Origin: a bacterium
GTDB taxonomy: Bacteria > Desulfobacterota > Binatia > HRBIN30 > CADEER01
DNA: 64,000 nucleotides
Assembly (NCBI GenBank): GCA_019637795.1
Contig: JAHBUY010000002.1
Location: 806,001 to 870,000 of the forward strand
Direction of reading: 5' to 3'
Below, one piece after another: positions 57,508-64,000 of this stretch. Under the pieces are notes generated by a model. That model was not told where the DNA came from and did no database searches. It saw nothing but the letters and a program-made list of their open reading frames with translations. The position numbers and the translations under genes are program-made. The stretch's first letter is position 1; every line of letters starts with the position of its first letter.

Positions 57508-59294
57508 AATCCGTGGTGCGCATCGGCAACGCCAGCGGCTACTGGGGCGACGATCCCGAAGCGCTGCTGCGCCAGGTGACGGGCGGGCCGCTCGATTACG
57601 TCACCATGGACTTCCTGGCCGAGATCACCATGGTGATCCTGCAGCGCCAGCGGGCGCGCGATCCGAAGGCGGGCTTCGCCTACGACTTCATCGAGCACCT
57701 CGCGCTGGCGCTGCCGGCGATCGCCGAGCGCGGCGTGACGGTGATCGTCAATGCCGGCGGCATCAACCCCGCGGGCTGCGCCGACGCCGTGCAGGCGGTG
57801 TGCCGCCAGGCGGGCGTGTCGCTGCCGATCGGCGTCGTCGCCGGCGACGACCTGCTGCCGCGGCTCGACGCGCTCACCGCCGCCGGCGCCTCGCTCGATC
57901 ACATGGACGGCGCGCGCCGCTACGACGAGATCCGCGGCCGCGTCGTCGCCGCCAACGCCTACATCAGCGCCCGGCCGGTGGTGGAGGCGCTGCGCCGCGG
58001 CGCGCGCATCATCGTCACCGGCCGCACCACCGACGCGGCGCTGATCCTCGCCCCGCTGGTGCACGAGCTCGGCTGGGCGTGGGACGACTGGGATCGGCTC
58101 GCCGCCGGCATCGCGGCCGGCCACATCCTCGAGTGCGGCGCGCAGGTGAGCGGCGGCAACTTCACCGACTGGCAGCGCATTCCGTCGATGCTCGACATCG
58201 GCTACCCGATCGCCGAGGTGCGGGCGGACGGCGAATTCGTGGTCACCAAGCATCCCAACACCGGCGGGATGGTCAGCGAGCGCACGGTGACCGAACAACT
58301 GCTGTACGAGATCGGCGATCCGCGCGCCTACCAGACCCCGGACGTGACGGTGGACTTCACCAGCCTGAAGCTGTCGCAGGAAGGACCCGATCGCGTCCGC
58401 GTCAGCGCCGCGCGCGGGGTGCCGCCGCCGCCGACGCTGAAGGTGTCGATGGTGTACCGCAACGGCTTCCGCGCCGTCGGCACCGTCCTGCTCTCCGGCC
58501 CGAACGTGATCGCCAAGGGCGAGCGCCTGGCCGAGATGGTCTGGCACCGGGTCGGCACCGACTTCGCCGATCGGCGCACCGACTTCATCGGCTTCAACGC
58601 CTGCTGGGGACGCGCCGCGGCCGCCGACCGCGAGCCCAACGAGGTGGTGTTCCGCATCGGCGTCGTCGACCAGGACCGCGCCAAGCTCAAGCGCTTCGCC
58701 AACCACCTCCTCGGCTTCGCGCTCCAGGGGCCGCCGGGACTCGGCATCTTCGGCGGCCGCCCCGAGGTGCAGGAGGCGTTCGGCTTCTGGCCGGCGCTGG
58801 TGCCGCGCGAGCTGGTGAACGCGACGGTGGCGGTCGACGGCGAGCCGCCGGTCGAGGTGCCGATGACGCTGCCGCCCGGCCGGCCGGCGCGCGATCCCGA
58901 TCCGCCCCCCGAGCTCGCCGTCGGTCCGGCGAACCGCGGCCGCGCCCGCACCAGCCCGGTGCGCCTCGGCACCATCGCCTATGCGCGCTCCGGCGACAAA
59001 GGCGACCACGCCAACGTCGGCGTCGCCGCGCGCTCCCCCGAAGCCTACGCCTTTCTGCGCGAGACGCTGAGCGCCAAGCGCGTCCACGCCTTCTTCCGCG
59101 ACATCGTCGAAGGCCCGGTCGAGCGCTACGAGCTGCCCAACCTGCTCGCCTTCAACTTCTTCCTCCGCCACGCCCTCGGCGGCGGCGGCACCCTGTCCCT
59201 GCGCGTCGACCACCAGGGCAAGACACTGGCCCAGGGTCTGCTGACGATGGAGCTGGACGTGCCGGAGGACGTGCTGTCGTCGGTCGGCGCCTAG
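57504..59294 (+). CDS. Acyclic terpene utilisation AtuA-like protein (DUF1446)
   Basis: The 596-residue protein opens with KSVVRIGNASGYWGDDPEAL (2 to 21) and has LDYVTMDFLAEITM (about 30 to 43), VNAGGINPAGCADAV (about 82 to 96), TGRTTDAALILAPL (about 173 to 186) and GGNFTDW (about 214 to 220). This covers the DUF1446 domain. The C-terminal part (about 485 to 596), with RLGTIAYARSGDKGDHANVGV, matches the AtuA-like C-terminal module. AtuA is linked to geranylate/citronellate catabolism, but DUF1446 proteins occur in other branched-acyl degradation loci. The gene shares a 4-bp overlap with the NRAP-like gene. A crotonase gene lies on the other strand about 440 bp downstream. Confidence 0.87.
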   Translation: MKSVVRIGNASGYWGDDPEALLRQVTGGPLDYVTMDFLAEITMVILQRQRARDPKAGFAYDFIEHLALALPAIAERGVTVIVNAGGINPAGCADAVQAVCRQAGVSLPIGVVAGDDLLPRLDALTAAGASLDHMDGARRYDEIRGRVVAANAYISARPVVEALRRGARIIVTGRTTDAALILAPLVHELGWAWDDWDRLAAGIAAGHILECGAQVSGGNFTDWQRIPSMLDIGYPIAEVRADGEFVVTKHPNTGGMVSERTVTEQLLYEIGDPRAYQTPDVTVDFTSLKLSQEGPDRVRVSAARGVPPPPTLKVSMVYRNGFRAVGTVLLSGPNVIAKGERLAEMVWHRVGTDFADRRTDFIGFNACWGRAAAADREPNEVVFRIGVVDQDRAKLKRFANHLLGFALQGPPGLGIFGGRPEVQEAFGFWPALVPRELVNATVAVDGEPPVEVPMTLPPGRPARDPDPPPELAVGPANRGRARTSPVRLGTIAYARSGDKGDHANVGVAARSPEAYAFLRETLSAKRVHAFFRDIVEGPVERYELPNLLAFNFFLRHALGGGGTLSLRVDHQGKTLAQGLLTMELDVPEDVLSSVGA

Positions 59295-59317
59295 TGTTCC
59301 GAGTCGGAAGCGGCGCC

Positions 59318-59644
59318 CTACCAGCAGACCAGCGGCATCGCGCCGTCGCGGACCCCGCAGCGCAGGCCGAAGTGCAGGCCGCCGCCGTCCGGTGGGTCGC
59401 GGAACTTGTCGTAGCGGGTGAGATCCGGCCCCTGGGCGAGCGGCATCCAGGCGGGGTTGTTGCGCACGATCAGGGTCATGATGAGCGCGAACAGCGCCAG
59501 GCCGCCGATCACGCCGCCGAGAACGATCAGAATGGTCTCGGTGCTGCTGCTGGCCTGCACCGGCTCCGGGTGCACGACGGCGACCGTGACCGTGAAGGTC
59601 ACGATGACGATCAGAGTGGTCAGAACGCGGAGCGCGCGACTCAT
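59318..59644 (-). CDS. Uncharacterised small exported or membrane protein
   Basis: The 108-residue protein has a hydrophobic N-terminus (about 7 to 26; signal peptide or anchor) and a second helix (about 37 to 61). A C-terminal tail of about 45 residues is rich in Pro/Gly (DPPDGGGLHFGLRCGV) with two cysteines. No family was recognised. It converges with the AtuA-like gene across 23 bp. Its ATG at 59644 is preceded by a run of G's usable as a ribosome-binding site. Confidence 0.55.
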   Translation of the reverse strand: MSRALRVLTTLIVIVTFTVTVAVVHPEPVQASSSTETILIVLGGVIGGLALFALIMTLIVRNNPAWMPLAQGPDLTRYDKFRDPPDGGGLHFGLRCGVRDGAMPLVCW

Positions 59645-59734
59645 CGAGGGAACCCCCTTGCGATACGAAGGCGGAAGCTACCGTGGCGGTCGGGCGTTGT
59701 CCATCGCGAAGCGATCGCCGGCCGCGCCGCTCCG

Positions 59735-60439
59735 TCAGCCCGGGACCGGCGCGGTCAGCTTGGCGATGTCGGCGACCAGGCCGCCGCGGATGGCGGCGAT
59801 CGCGGCCCCGCGCTCGCGCTCCTTGGTGAGGCGGAAGGCGGGATCCGGCAGGGTCGCGAGCTGCGCCGCCCGCTGCAGCGCCGTCTCGAGCAGCGCTTCG
59901 CCGGCGACCACCTCGTCGAGGTAGCCGGCCTCGCGGGCGCCGGCGGGATCGAAGATGTGCGCCTGGGTCACCGCGCGCGTGAACCACTGGGGCGTCAGAC
60001 GCGCCCGCGCCAGCTCCATCGCGAAGACCGGCAGCGGGAGCTGGATCGCCACCTCGTTCAATCCGATCTTGAACGGTCCGGCGGCGCCGATGCGCAGGTC
60101 GGCGCTGCACAGGAACACGGCGCCGGCGGCGAGCGCGTGGCCGGTGCAGGCGATCACCAGCGGGCGCGGGAAGCCGTACATGCGCAGCGCCAGCTCGGCG
60201 CCGGACTGCACCAGCGCCCGCATGCCGTCCATCCCGCCGGTCATCACCGACAGGTCGAAGCCGGCCGAGAAGCGGCCGGCGCGACCGCTGAGCACCACCG
60301 CCTGGGCATCGCGCTCGGCGCGGTCGAGCGCCGCATCGAGCGCCCGCACCAGCGCCGGCGACACCGCGTTGGCCTTGCCGTCGTCGAGGGTGAGCAGCGC
60401 GACCGCGTCGCGCTGCTCGTAGCGAATCACGTCCGACAT
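59735..60439 (-). CDS. Enoyl-CoA hydratase/isomerase (crotonase) family protein
   Basis: The 234-residue protein has the crotonase fold: LSGRAGRFSAGFDLSVM (about 49 to 65) forming part of the CoA oxyanion hole, IACTGHALAAGAVFLCSADL (about 95 to 114) and FKIGLNEVAIQLPLP (about 122 to 136) with the catalytic-type Glu. Members hydrate or isomerise acyl-CoAs; the precise reaction is not set. ATG 60439 is preceded by GAGGAGAC. A 13-bp palindrome lies about 35 to 80 bp upstream. Confidence 0.88.
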   Translation of the reverse strand: MSDVIRYEQRDAVALLTLDDGKANAVSPALVRALDAALDRAERDAQAVVLSGRAGRFSAGFDLSVMTGGMDGMRALVQSGAELALRMYGFPRPLVIACTGHALAAGAVFLCSADLRIGAAGPFKIGLNEVAIQLPLPVFAMELARARLTPQWFTRAVTQAHIFDPAGAREAGYLDEVVAGEALLETALQRAAQLATLPDPAFRLTKERERGAAIAAIRGGLVADIAKLTAPVPG

Positions 60440-60472
60440 CGTCTCCTCGTGCCGCCCGGTACCCTAAAGCCC

Positions 60473-60519
60473 GGATCATTCATGAGCGCGCGTCGCACGA
60501 GCGAAGTCATGAATGATCC
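60473..60519. repeat. 13-bp perfect inverted repeat upstream of the crotonase gene
   Basis: GGATCATTCATGA (60473-60485) and TCATGAATGATCC (60507-60519) flank a 21-base GC-rich centre. It lies in the 194-bp gap between the NTF2-like gene and the crotonase gene (both leftward). It is either an operator for the crotonase gene or a member of another palindromic repeat family. Confidence 0.65.
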
Positions 60520-60633
60520 CGGCGAGAGGAGCGCGTCCCCATGCAACACCGATGGACACGGCTCCACCCCCGGCCACCGCGATGCCCACGGACGGCGGCG
60601 GGGCGGGCGACGGGGCGGCGTTCATCCGTTGCC

Positions 60634-61158
60634 TCAGCGCGGCCGCCAGGGCAGCGGAATGGGAATCATCGAGCGACTGGCGGCGACGTGCCAGGCGCCG
60701 TCCTCGCGGATCACCACCGAGCTGACCAGTCCCTTGCGCGGCGGCAGCGGCTGGCCATTCGGATCGCGGGCGTTGAGCACCACGTAGGTGCCGTCGACCA
60801 GGGCGACGTCGGCGGTGACGAACCAGACGGCGTCGATGGTCAGTTTGAGCGTGCTCTCCTTCATCGCTGTCGCCTGCTCGTCGGCGAAGTGCTTCTCCAC
60901 CTCGGCGCGGCCCTTGGCGACCATGCCGTCGGGCTCGGTGGTGTCGCCGTCGAGCGCCCAGAAGCTGGCCATCCTCTTCGCGTCGTGATCGTTCCATGCC
61001 TTGGTGAACTCGGCGTAGAGGGCGCGGATCGCCGCATCGTTGGCGACGTCGGAGCGCGGGCCGCCGGCGCCGGGATGCGGCTTCGGCGTGTTCGATTGTC
61101 CCTGCGCTCCAACCGCCATCAGCGTCATCGCCACGAACAGCACGAGCATCGATCGCAT
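60634..61158 (-). CDS. Exported SgcJ/EcaC-type (NTF2-like) protein
   Basis: The 174-residue precursor has a signal peptide (MRSMLVLFVAMTLMAVGAQG). The mature domain is NTF2-like, with IRALYAEFTKAWNDHDAKRM (about 44 to 63), FWALDGDTTEPDGMVAKGRA (about 66 to 85) and VSSVVIREDGAWHVAAS near the C-terminus. The family includes polyketide-pathway and detoxification accessory proteins; the substrate is unknown. Translation from ATG 61158 has a purine-rich AGGGGGAAG upstream. Confidence 0.82.
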   Translation of the reverse strand: MRSMLVLFVAMTLMAVGAQGQSNTPKPHPGAGGPRSDVANDAAIRALYAEFTKAWNDHDAKRMASFWALDGDTTEPDGMVAKGRAEVEKHFADEQATAMKESTLKLTIDAVWFVTADVALVDGTYVVLNARDPNGQPLPPRKGLVSSVVIREDGAWHVAASRSMIPIPLPWRPR

Positions 61159-61267
61159 GGCTTCCCCCTGGTTCGCTGAAGTCGCCGCGCGGGCCAGCGC
61201 TGCGGTCTCAGTACTGCCAGCCGGTCGGAGGGGTCAACGGGTGCGGCGACCTCCGGACCGGAGCGGG

Positions 61268-62839
61268 TCACTCCGGCGGCAGGTAGCCCTGGGCGAGGGC
61301 GGTGTACTCGCGGACCTGGGCCTCGGCCCAGGCGGGCGGGCGGCCGAGCTCCGCGGCCGCCAGCGCGGCGGCGCGCGGCGCCGCCGCGATCGAGGCGCGG
61401 GCGTCGAGCAGCAGGCAGCGGGTGCGGCGCGCCAGCACGTCCTCGAGCGTCCGCGCCATCTCGTGGCGCACGGCCCATTGCACCTGGCCGCAGAGGTACG
61501 GCAGGCGCGGGTGCAGGCGCTCGCGTCGCGCCGGATCCTCGTCGAGGAAGTGCTGCACCTCGCCGATGTCGGCGCCGTACATGCGCAGGTGACCCGGCTC
61601 GGGCAGCGCGGGATCGCTGCGCTCCATGCAGCCGTGCAGGCGCAACTGCTCGGTGACGCACGGGCGCTCCGGCAGGCCGGCGACGGCGACGGCGTCGTTC
61701 ACCGTGTCCTCGGCCATCTTGCGATAGGTCGTCCACTTGCCGCCGACGATCGTCACCAGCCCGGAGGGCGAGATCACGACCACGTGCTCGCGCGACATCG
61801 CCTTGGTCGCGACCGCGCCGTTGGTCGGCTGCACCAGCGGGCGCAGGCCGGCGAAGACGCTCAGCACGTCCTTGCGCGCCGGGCGATGGCGCAGGTAGCG
61901 GGCGGCGTTGCGGAGGATGAACGCGATCTCCTCCGCGAGCGGCCGCGGCTCGAGCTCGGCGCGCGGCACCGGCGTGTCGGTGGTGCCGATCAGGCAGCGC
62001 CCGTGCCACGGGATGACGAAGAGGACGCGCCCATCGTCGGTCTGCGGCACCATGATCGCGGTGTCGCTGGGCTGGAAGCTGCGGTCGAGCACCAGGTGCA
62101 CGCCCTGGCTCAGCGCCAGCATCGGCTCGACCTCGTCCCCGTCGAAGCGGCGGACGGCGTCGGTGAACACGCCGGTGGCGTTGATCACCACCCGGCCGTG
62201 CAGCTCGTGGGTGGTGCCGCTCTCCGCGTCGCGCGCGCGCACGCCCGACACCGCGCCGCCGGACTTCAGCAGGCCGATCACCGGCATGTAATTGATCAGC
62301 ACCGCGCCGTGGTCGGCGGCGGTCTGCGCCAGGGTGAAGGCGAGCCGCGCATCGTCGAACTGCGCGTCGTGGTACATGGCGCCGCCGATCAGGTTGCGCG
62401 TCTCGACGTTGGGGATGCGCTCGATCGTCTGCTTGCGGTTCAGTCGGCGCGACTTGGCGATGCGCAGCTTGCCGGCGAGCACGTCGTACAGCTTCAGGCC
62501 GACGCCGTAGAAGGGCCCCTCCCACCACTTGTAGCGCGGCACCACGAAGGCGAGGTCGTGCACCAGGTGCGGGGCGTTGCGACAGAGGAGGCCGCGCTCG
62601 CGCAGGGCCTCCAGGACCAGCGACACGTTGCCCTGCTTGAGGTAGCGGACGCCGCCGTGCACCAGCTTGGTGCTGCGGCTCGAGGTGCCCTTGGCGAAGT
62701 CGTGCTGCTCGAGCAGCAGGGTGCGGTAGCCGCGGGTCTGCGCGTCCACCGCGATCCCGAGCCCGGTGGCGCCGCCGCCGATGACGATCACGTCCCAGGG
62801 GGCGCCGCCGAGCAGCCCGACCATGCGCTCGCGCTTCAT
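61268..62839 (-). CDS. glpD: Glycerol-3-phosphate dehydrogenase (FAD, GlpD-type)
   Basis: The 523-residue flavoenzyme oxidises glycerol-3-phosphate to DHAP and passes electrons to quinone. It has the FAD-binding motif VIVIGGGATGLGIAVDA (about 17 to 33), GTSSRSTKLVHGGVRYLKQG (about 51 to 70), RVVINATGVFTDAVRRF and IGTTDTP. The C-terminal DAO_C region runs about 385 to 515. ATG 62839 overlaps the marC-type stop (62836-62839). Its coupling with a MarC protein is unusual but the reading frames leave no doubt. Confidence 0.95.
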   Translation of the reverse strand: MKRERMVGLLGGAPWDVIVIGGGATGLGIAVDAQTRGYRTLLLEQHDFAKGTSSRSTKLVHGGVRYLKQGNVSLVLEALRERGLLCRNAPHLVHDLAFVVPRYKWWEGPFYGVGLKLYDVLAGKLRIAKSRRLNRKQTIERIPNVETRNLIGGAMYHDAQFDDARLAFTLAQTAADHGAVLINYMPVIGLLKSGGAVSGVRARDAESGTTHELHGRVVINATGVFTDAVRRFDGDEVEPMLALSQGVHLVLDRSFQPSDTAIMVPQTDDGRVLFVIPWHGRCLIGTTDTPVPRAELEPRPLAEEIAFILRNAARYLRHRPARKDVLSVFAGLRPLVQPTNGAVATKAMSREHVVVISPSGLVTIVGGKWTTYRKMAEDTVNDAVAVAGLPERPCVTEQLRLHGCMERSDPALPEPGHLRMYGADIGEVQHFLDEDPARRERLHPRLPYLCGQVQWAVRHEMARTLEDVLARRTRCLLLDARASIAAAPRAAALAAAELGRPPAWAEAQVREYTALAQGYLPPE

Positions 62840-63477
62840 GGCGCCGCCGGGAACAGGCCGTGGATGCCGTCGGAGATGAACTGGATCGACATCGCCACCA
62901 GCAGCATGCCCATCAGCCGGCCGATGACGTTCACGCCGGTCTGCCCGAGCGCCCGGATCAGCGCCGCCGAGTAGCGGAGGAACAGCCAGCAGAGGACGAC
63001 GTTGAGCACGATGCCGAGCGCCAGCATCGACCACTGCGCCCAGTTGCTGGCGTCGTGCTCGAAGACGATGACGGTGCTCATCGAGCCGGCGCCGGCGAGG
63101 ATCGGCATGCCCAGCGGCACCACCGCGATCTCGCGCCACTGCGCCACCTCCTGCGTCTCGGCCGGCGTCGACTTCGCCGGGCTCGTCTGCCCCTGCAGCA
63201 TCGACAGCGCCATGAGCATGATCAGCAGCCCGCCGCCGACCTGGAACGCCGGCACCGTGATGCCGAAGAAGTGGAGCAGGTCGTCGCCCACCGCCAGGGT
63301 GGTGAAGAGGGCGATGAGCACGGTCAGCGCCGCCGTCCGCGCCACGCGGCGGGTGGTGTCCGGCGTCGGCGACGGCACCATCGCCAGGTACAGCGGCACC
63401 GCGTGCGGCGGGTTGAGGACGGAGAACAGGGTGACGAAGAAGCTCAGCCCGAACCCGAGCTCCGGCACGGTCAACAT
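62836..63477 (-). CDS. MarC-family integral membrane protein
   Basis: The 213-residue protein has about six membrane helices and the MarC pattern SVLNPPHAVPLYLAMVPSPT (about 19 to 38) and AVVPLGMPILAGAGSMSTVI (about 118 to 137). Despite its old name the family has not been shown to give drug resistance; transport is suspected. ATG 63477 starts the unit MarC-GlpD, linked by a 4-bp overlap. Confidence 0.92.
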   Translation of the reverse strand: MLTVPELGFGLSFFVTLFSVLNPPHAVPLYLAMVPSPTPDTTRRVARTAALTVLIALFTTLAVGDDLLHFFGITVPAFQVGGGLLIMLMALSMLQGQTSPAKSTPAETQEVAQWREIAVVPLGMPILAGAGSMSTVIVFEHDASNWAQWSMLALGIVLNVVLCWLFLRYSAALIRALGQTGVNVIGRLMGMLLVAMSIQFISDGIHGLFPAAP

Positions 63478-63510
63478 CGCGACGTGCCGCCTCGCGGCGG
63501 CCTGCAGCGC

Positions 63511-64000
63511 TTACGGCTGCAGCACCGCGGGGTCGTAATAGAACCGCTCGCGCACGATCTTGCCGTTCTCGACCTCGTGCACCGCGACTTCATTCAGCTC
63601 CGCCACCCGGCCGCTGGCCGCCAGGGTCACCCGCCCTTCCCATTCGATGACGATCGTCTTGCCGTCGGCGGTCACCGAGCGCGGAACGAAGGCGGCGTCG
63701 CTGACCATGCCGCGCCAGGCCTTGAGCTTCTCGCGGATCGCATCGATGCCGATCATCGGCGGATTCGACGCCTCGCGCGATTCGACGTTCTCGGCATAGA
63801 GCGCCAAAGAGGCCTCGTCCTGGTTGGCGACCGTCAGGTCGACGATGCGTCGCGCCAGGGCGCGCAGCGCGGCGTTCCGGTCCACCGTCACGGTCCGGGT
63901 GACCACCTTCGCCTTCGCCGCCGCCTTGGGCGTGGCCCTGGCGACCTTCTTCGCCGCCACCTTCCTGGCCGCCGCCTTCTTGGTCGCCGGCTTCGCGAGT
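63511..64000 (-). CDS. NTF2/SnoaL-like protein with a histone-H1-like basic tail (5' end off the window)
   Basis: Reading leftward from the window edge, the frame is open from the last bases and encodes a Lys/Ala-rich tail (LAKPATKKAAARK, VAAKKVARATPKAAAKAK) with histone-H1-like AKP and TPKAAAK units. An NTF2-like domain then runs from RNAALRALARRIV to RERFYYDPAVLQP, including GIDAIREKLKAWRGMV. NTF2/SnoaL folds bind small ligands; the basic tail would favour nucleic-acid contact. A GTG at 63960 could start a 149-residue product, but the tail continues upstream, so the true start is probably outside. Confidence 0.75.
   Translation of the reverse strand, partial: LAKPATKKAAARKVAAKKVARATPKAAAKAKVVTRTVTVDRNAALRALARRIVDLTVANQDEASLALYAENVESREASNPPMIGIDAIREKLKAWRGMVSDAAFVPRSVTADGKTIVIEWEGRVTLAASGRVAELNEVAVHEVENGKIVRERFYYDPAVLQP

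Noticed and set aside
57435-60479. A thousand-codon minus-strand frame antisense to the AtuA-like gene and overlapping the crotonase gene in another frame
   Set aside because: The AtuA-like and crotonase readings have conserved motifs; this one is low complexity.

Overview
The window is a high-GC stretch of chromosome from a Gram-negative, probably environmental bacterium. It encodes an outer-membrane beta-barrel, many lipoproteins, c-type cytochromes, NADH dehydrogenase subunits, F420-type oxidoreductases (a luciferase-like enzyme and a deazaflavin-dependent nitroreductase), a haloalkane dehalogenase and many amidohydrolase/SMP-30/beta-lactamase-fold hydrolases. This mix resembles deltaproteobacteria-like soil and sediment lineages such as Binatota. 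That placement is an inference from gene content only; no rRNA or tRNA gene was seen.

Layout. 1-9.4 kb: signalling and membrane genes (Ser/Thr kinase facing an AAA+ activator, BASS transporter, DUF2254, a two-receiver hybrid histidine kinase coupled to a thioredoxin-fold protein). 9.6-21.9 kb: catabolic and accessory enzymes (amidohydrolase, D-aminoacylase-like enzyme, haloalkane dehalogenase coupled to a Cys-rich exported peptide, SMP-30 lactonase, UbiB-like kinase, nitroreductase, serine hydrolase, aldo/keto reductase), with one decayed flavoprotein pseudogene. 22.1-30.1 kb: the most striking locus, eight same-strand genes for seven c-type cytochromes with 37 heme-binding motifs plus one outer-membrane barrel. 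Together they form a plausible electron path from the quinone pool (three-helix seven-heme membrane cytochrome) through the periplasm to a decaheme OmcA/MtrC-type surface lipoprotein. The last five genes (barrel plus 7-, 2-, 4- and 6-heme proteins) are chained by 4-bp stop/start overlaps. 30.1-38.8 kb: thioesterase, TerB-like protein, luciferase-like oxidoreductase, proS-pyrF, DUF1214-sulfotransferase and a MntA-HepT toxin-antitoxin pair. 38.9-46.5 kb: a reduced complex I operon (nuoA-C-D-E-H-J-K-N, lacking B, F, G, I, L and M), then bioB and an Smr protein. 46.5-64 kb: a second D-aminoacylase-like enzyme, HAD phosphatase, a stalked CocE-type lipoprotein hydrolase, lytic transglycosylase, M1 peptidase-propeller protein, CBS protein, AtuA-like protein, crotonase, glpD-marC, and a histone-H1-like-tailed NTF2 protein running off the right edge.

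Intergenic structure is unusually rich. Four imperfect inverted-repeat elements lie at 12.5, 32.7, 42.8 and 46.1 kb; three share a GAG(G/A)CxC-type repeated arm. One (32641-32830) looks like a miniature mobile element with a possible TTGG target duplication; another interrupts the nuo operon. Several perfect 13-15-bp hairpins follow or separate genes. Functions are assigned by reading motifs in the sequence; no database search was run.
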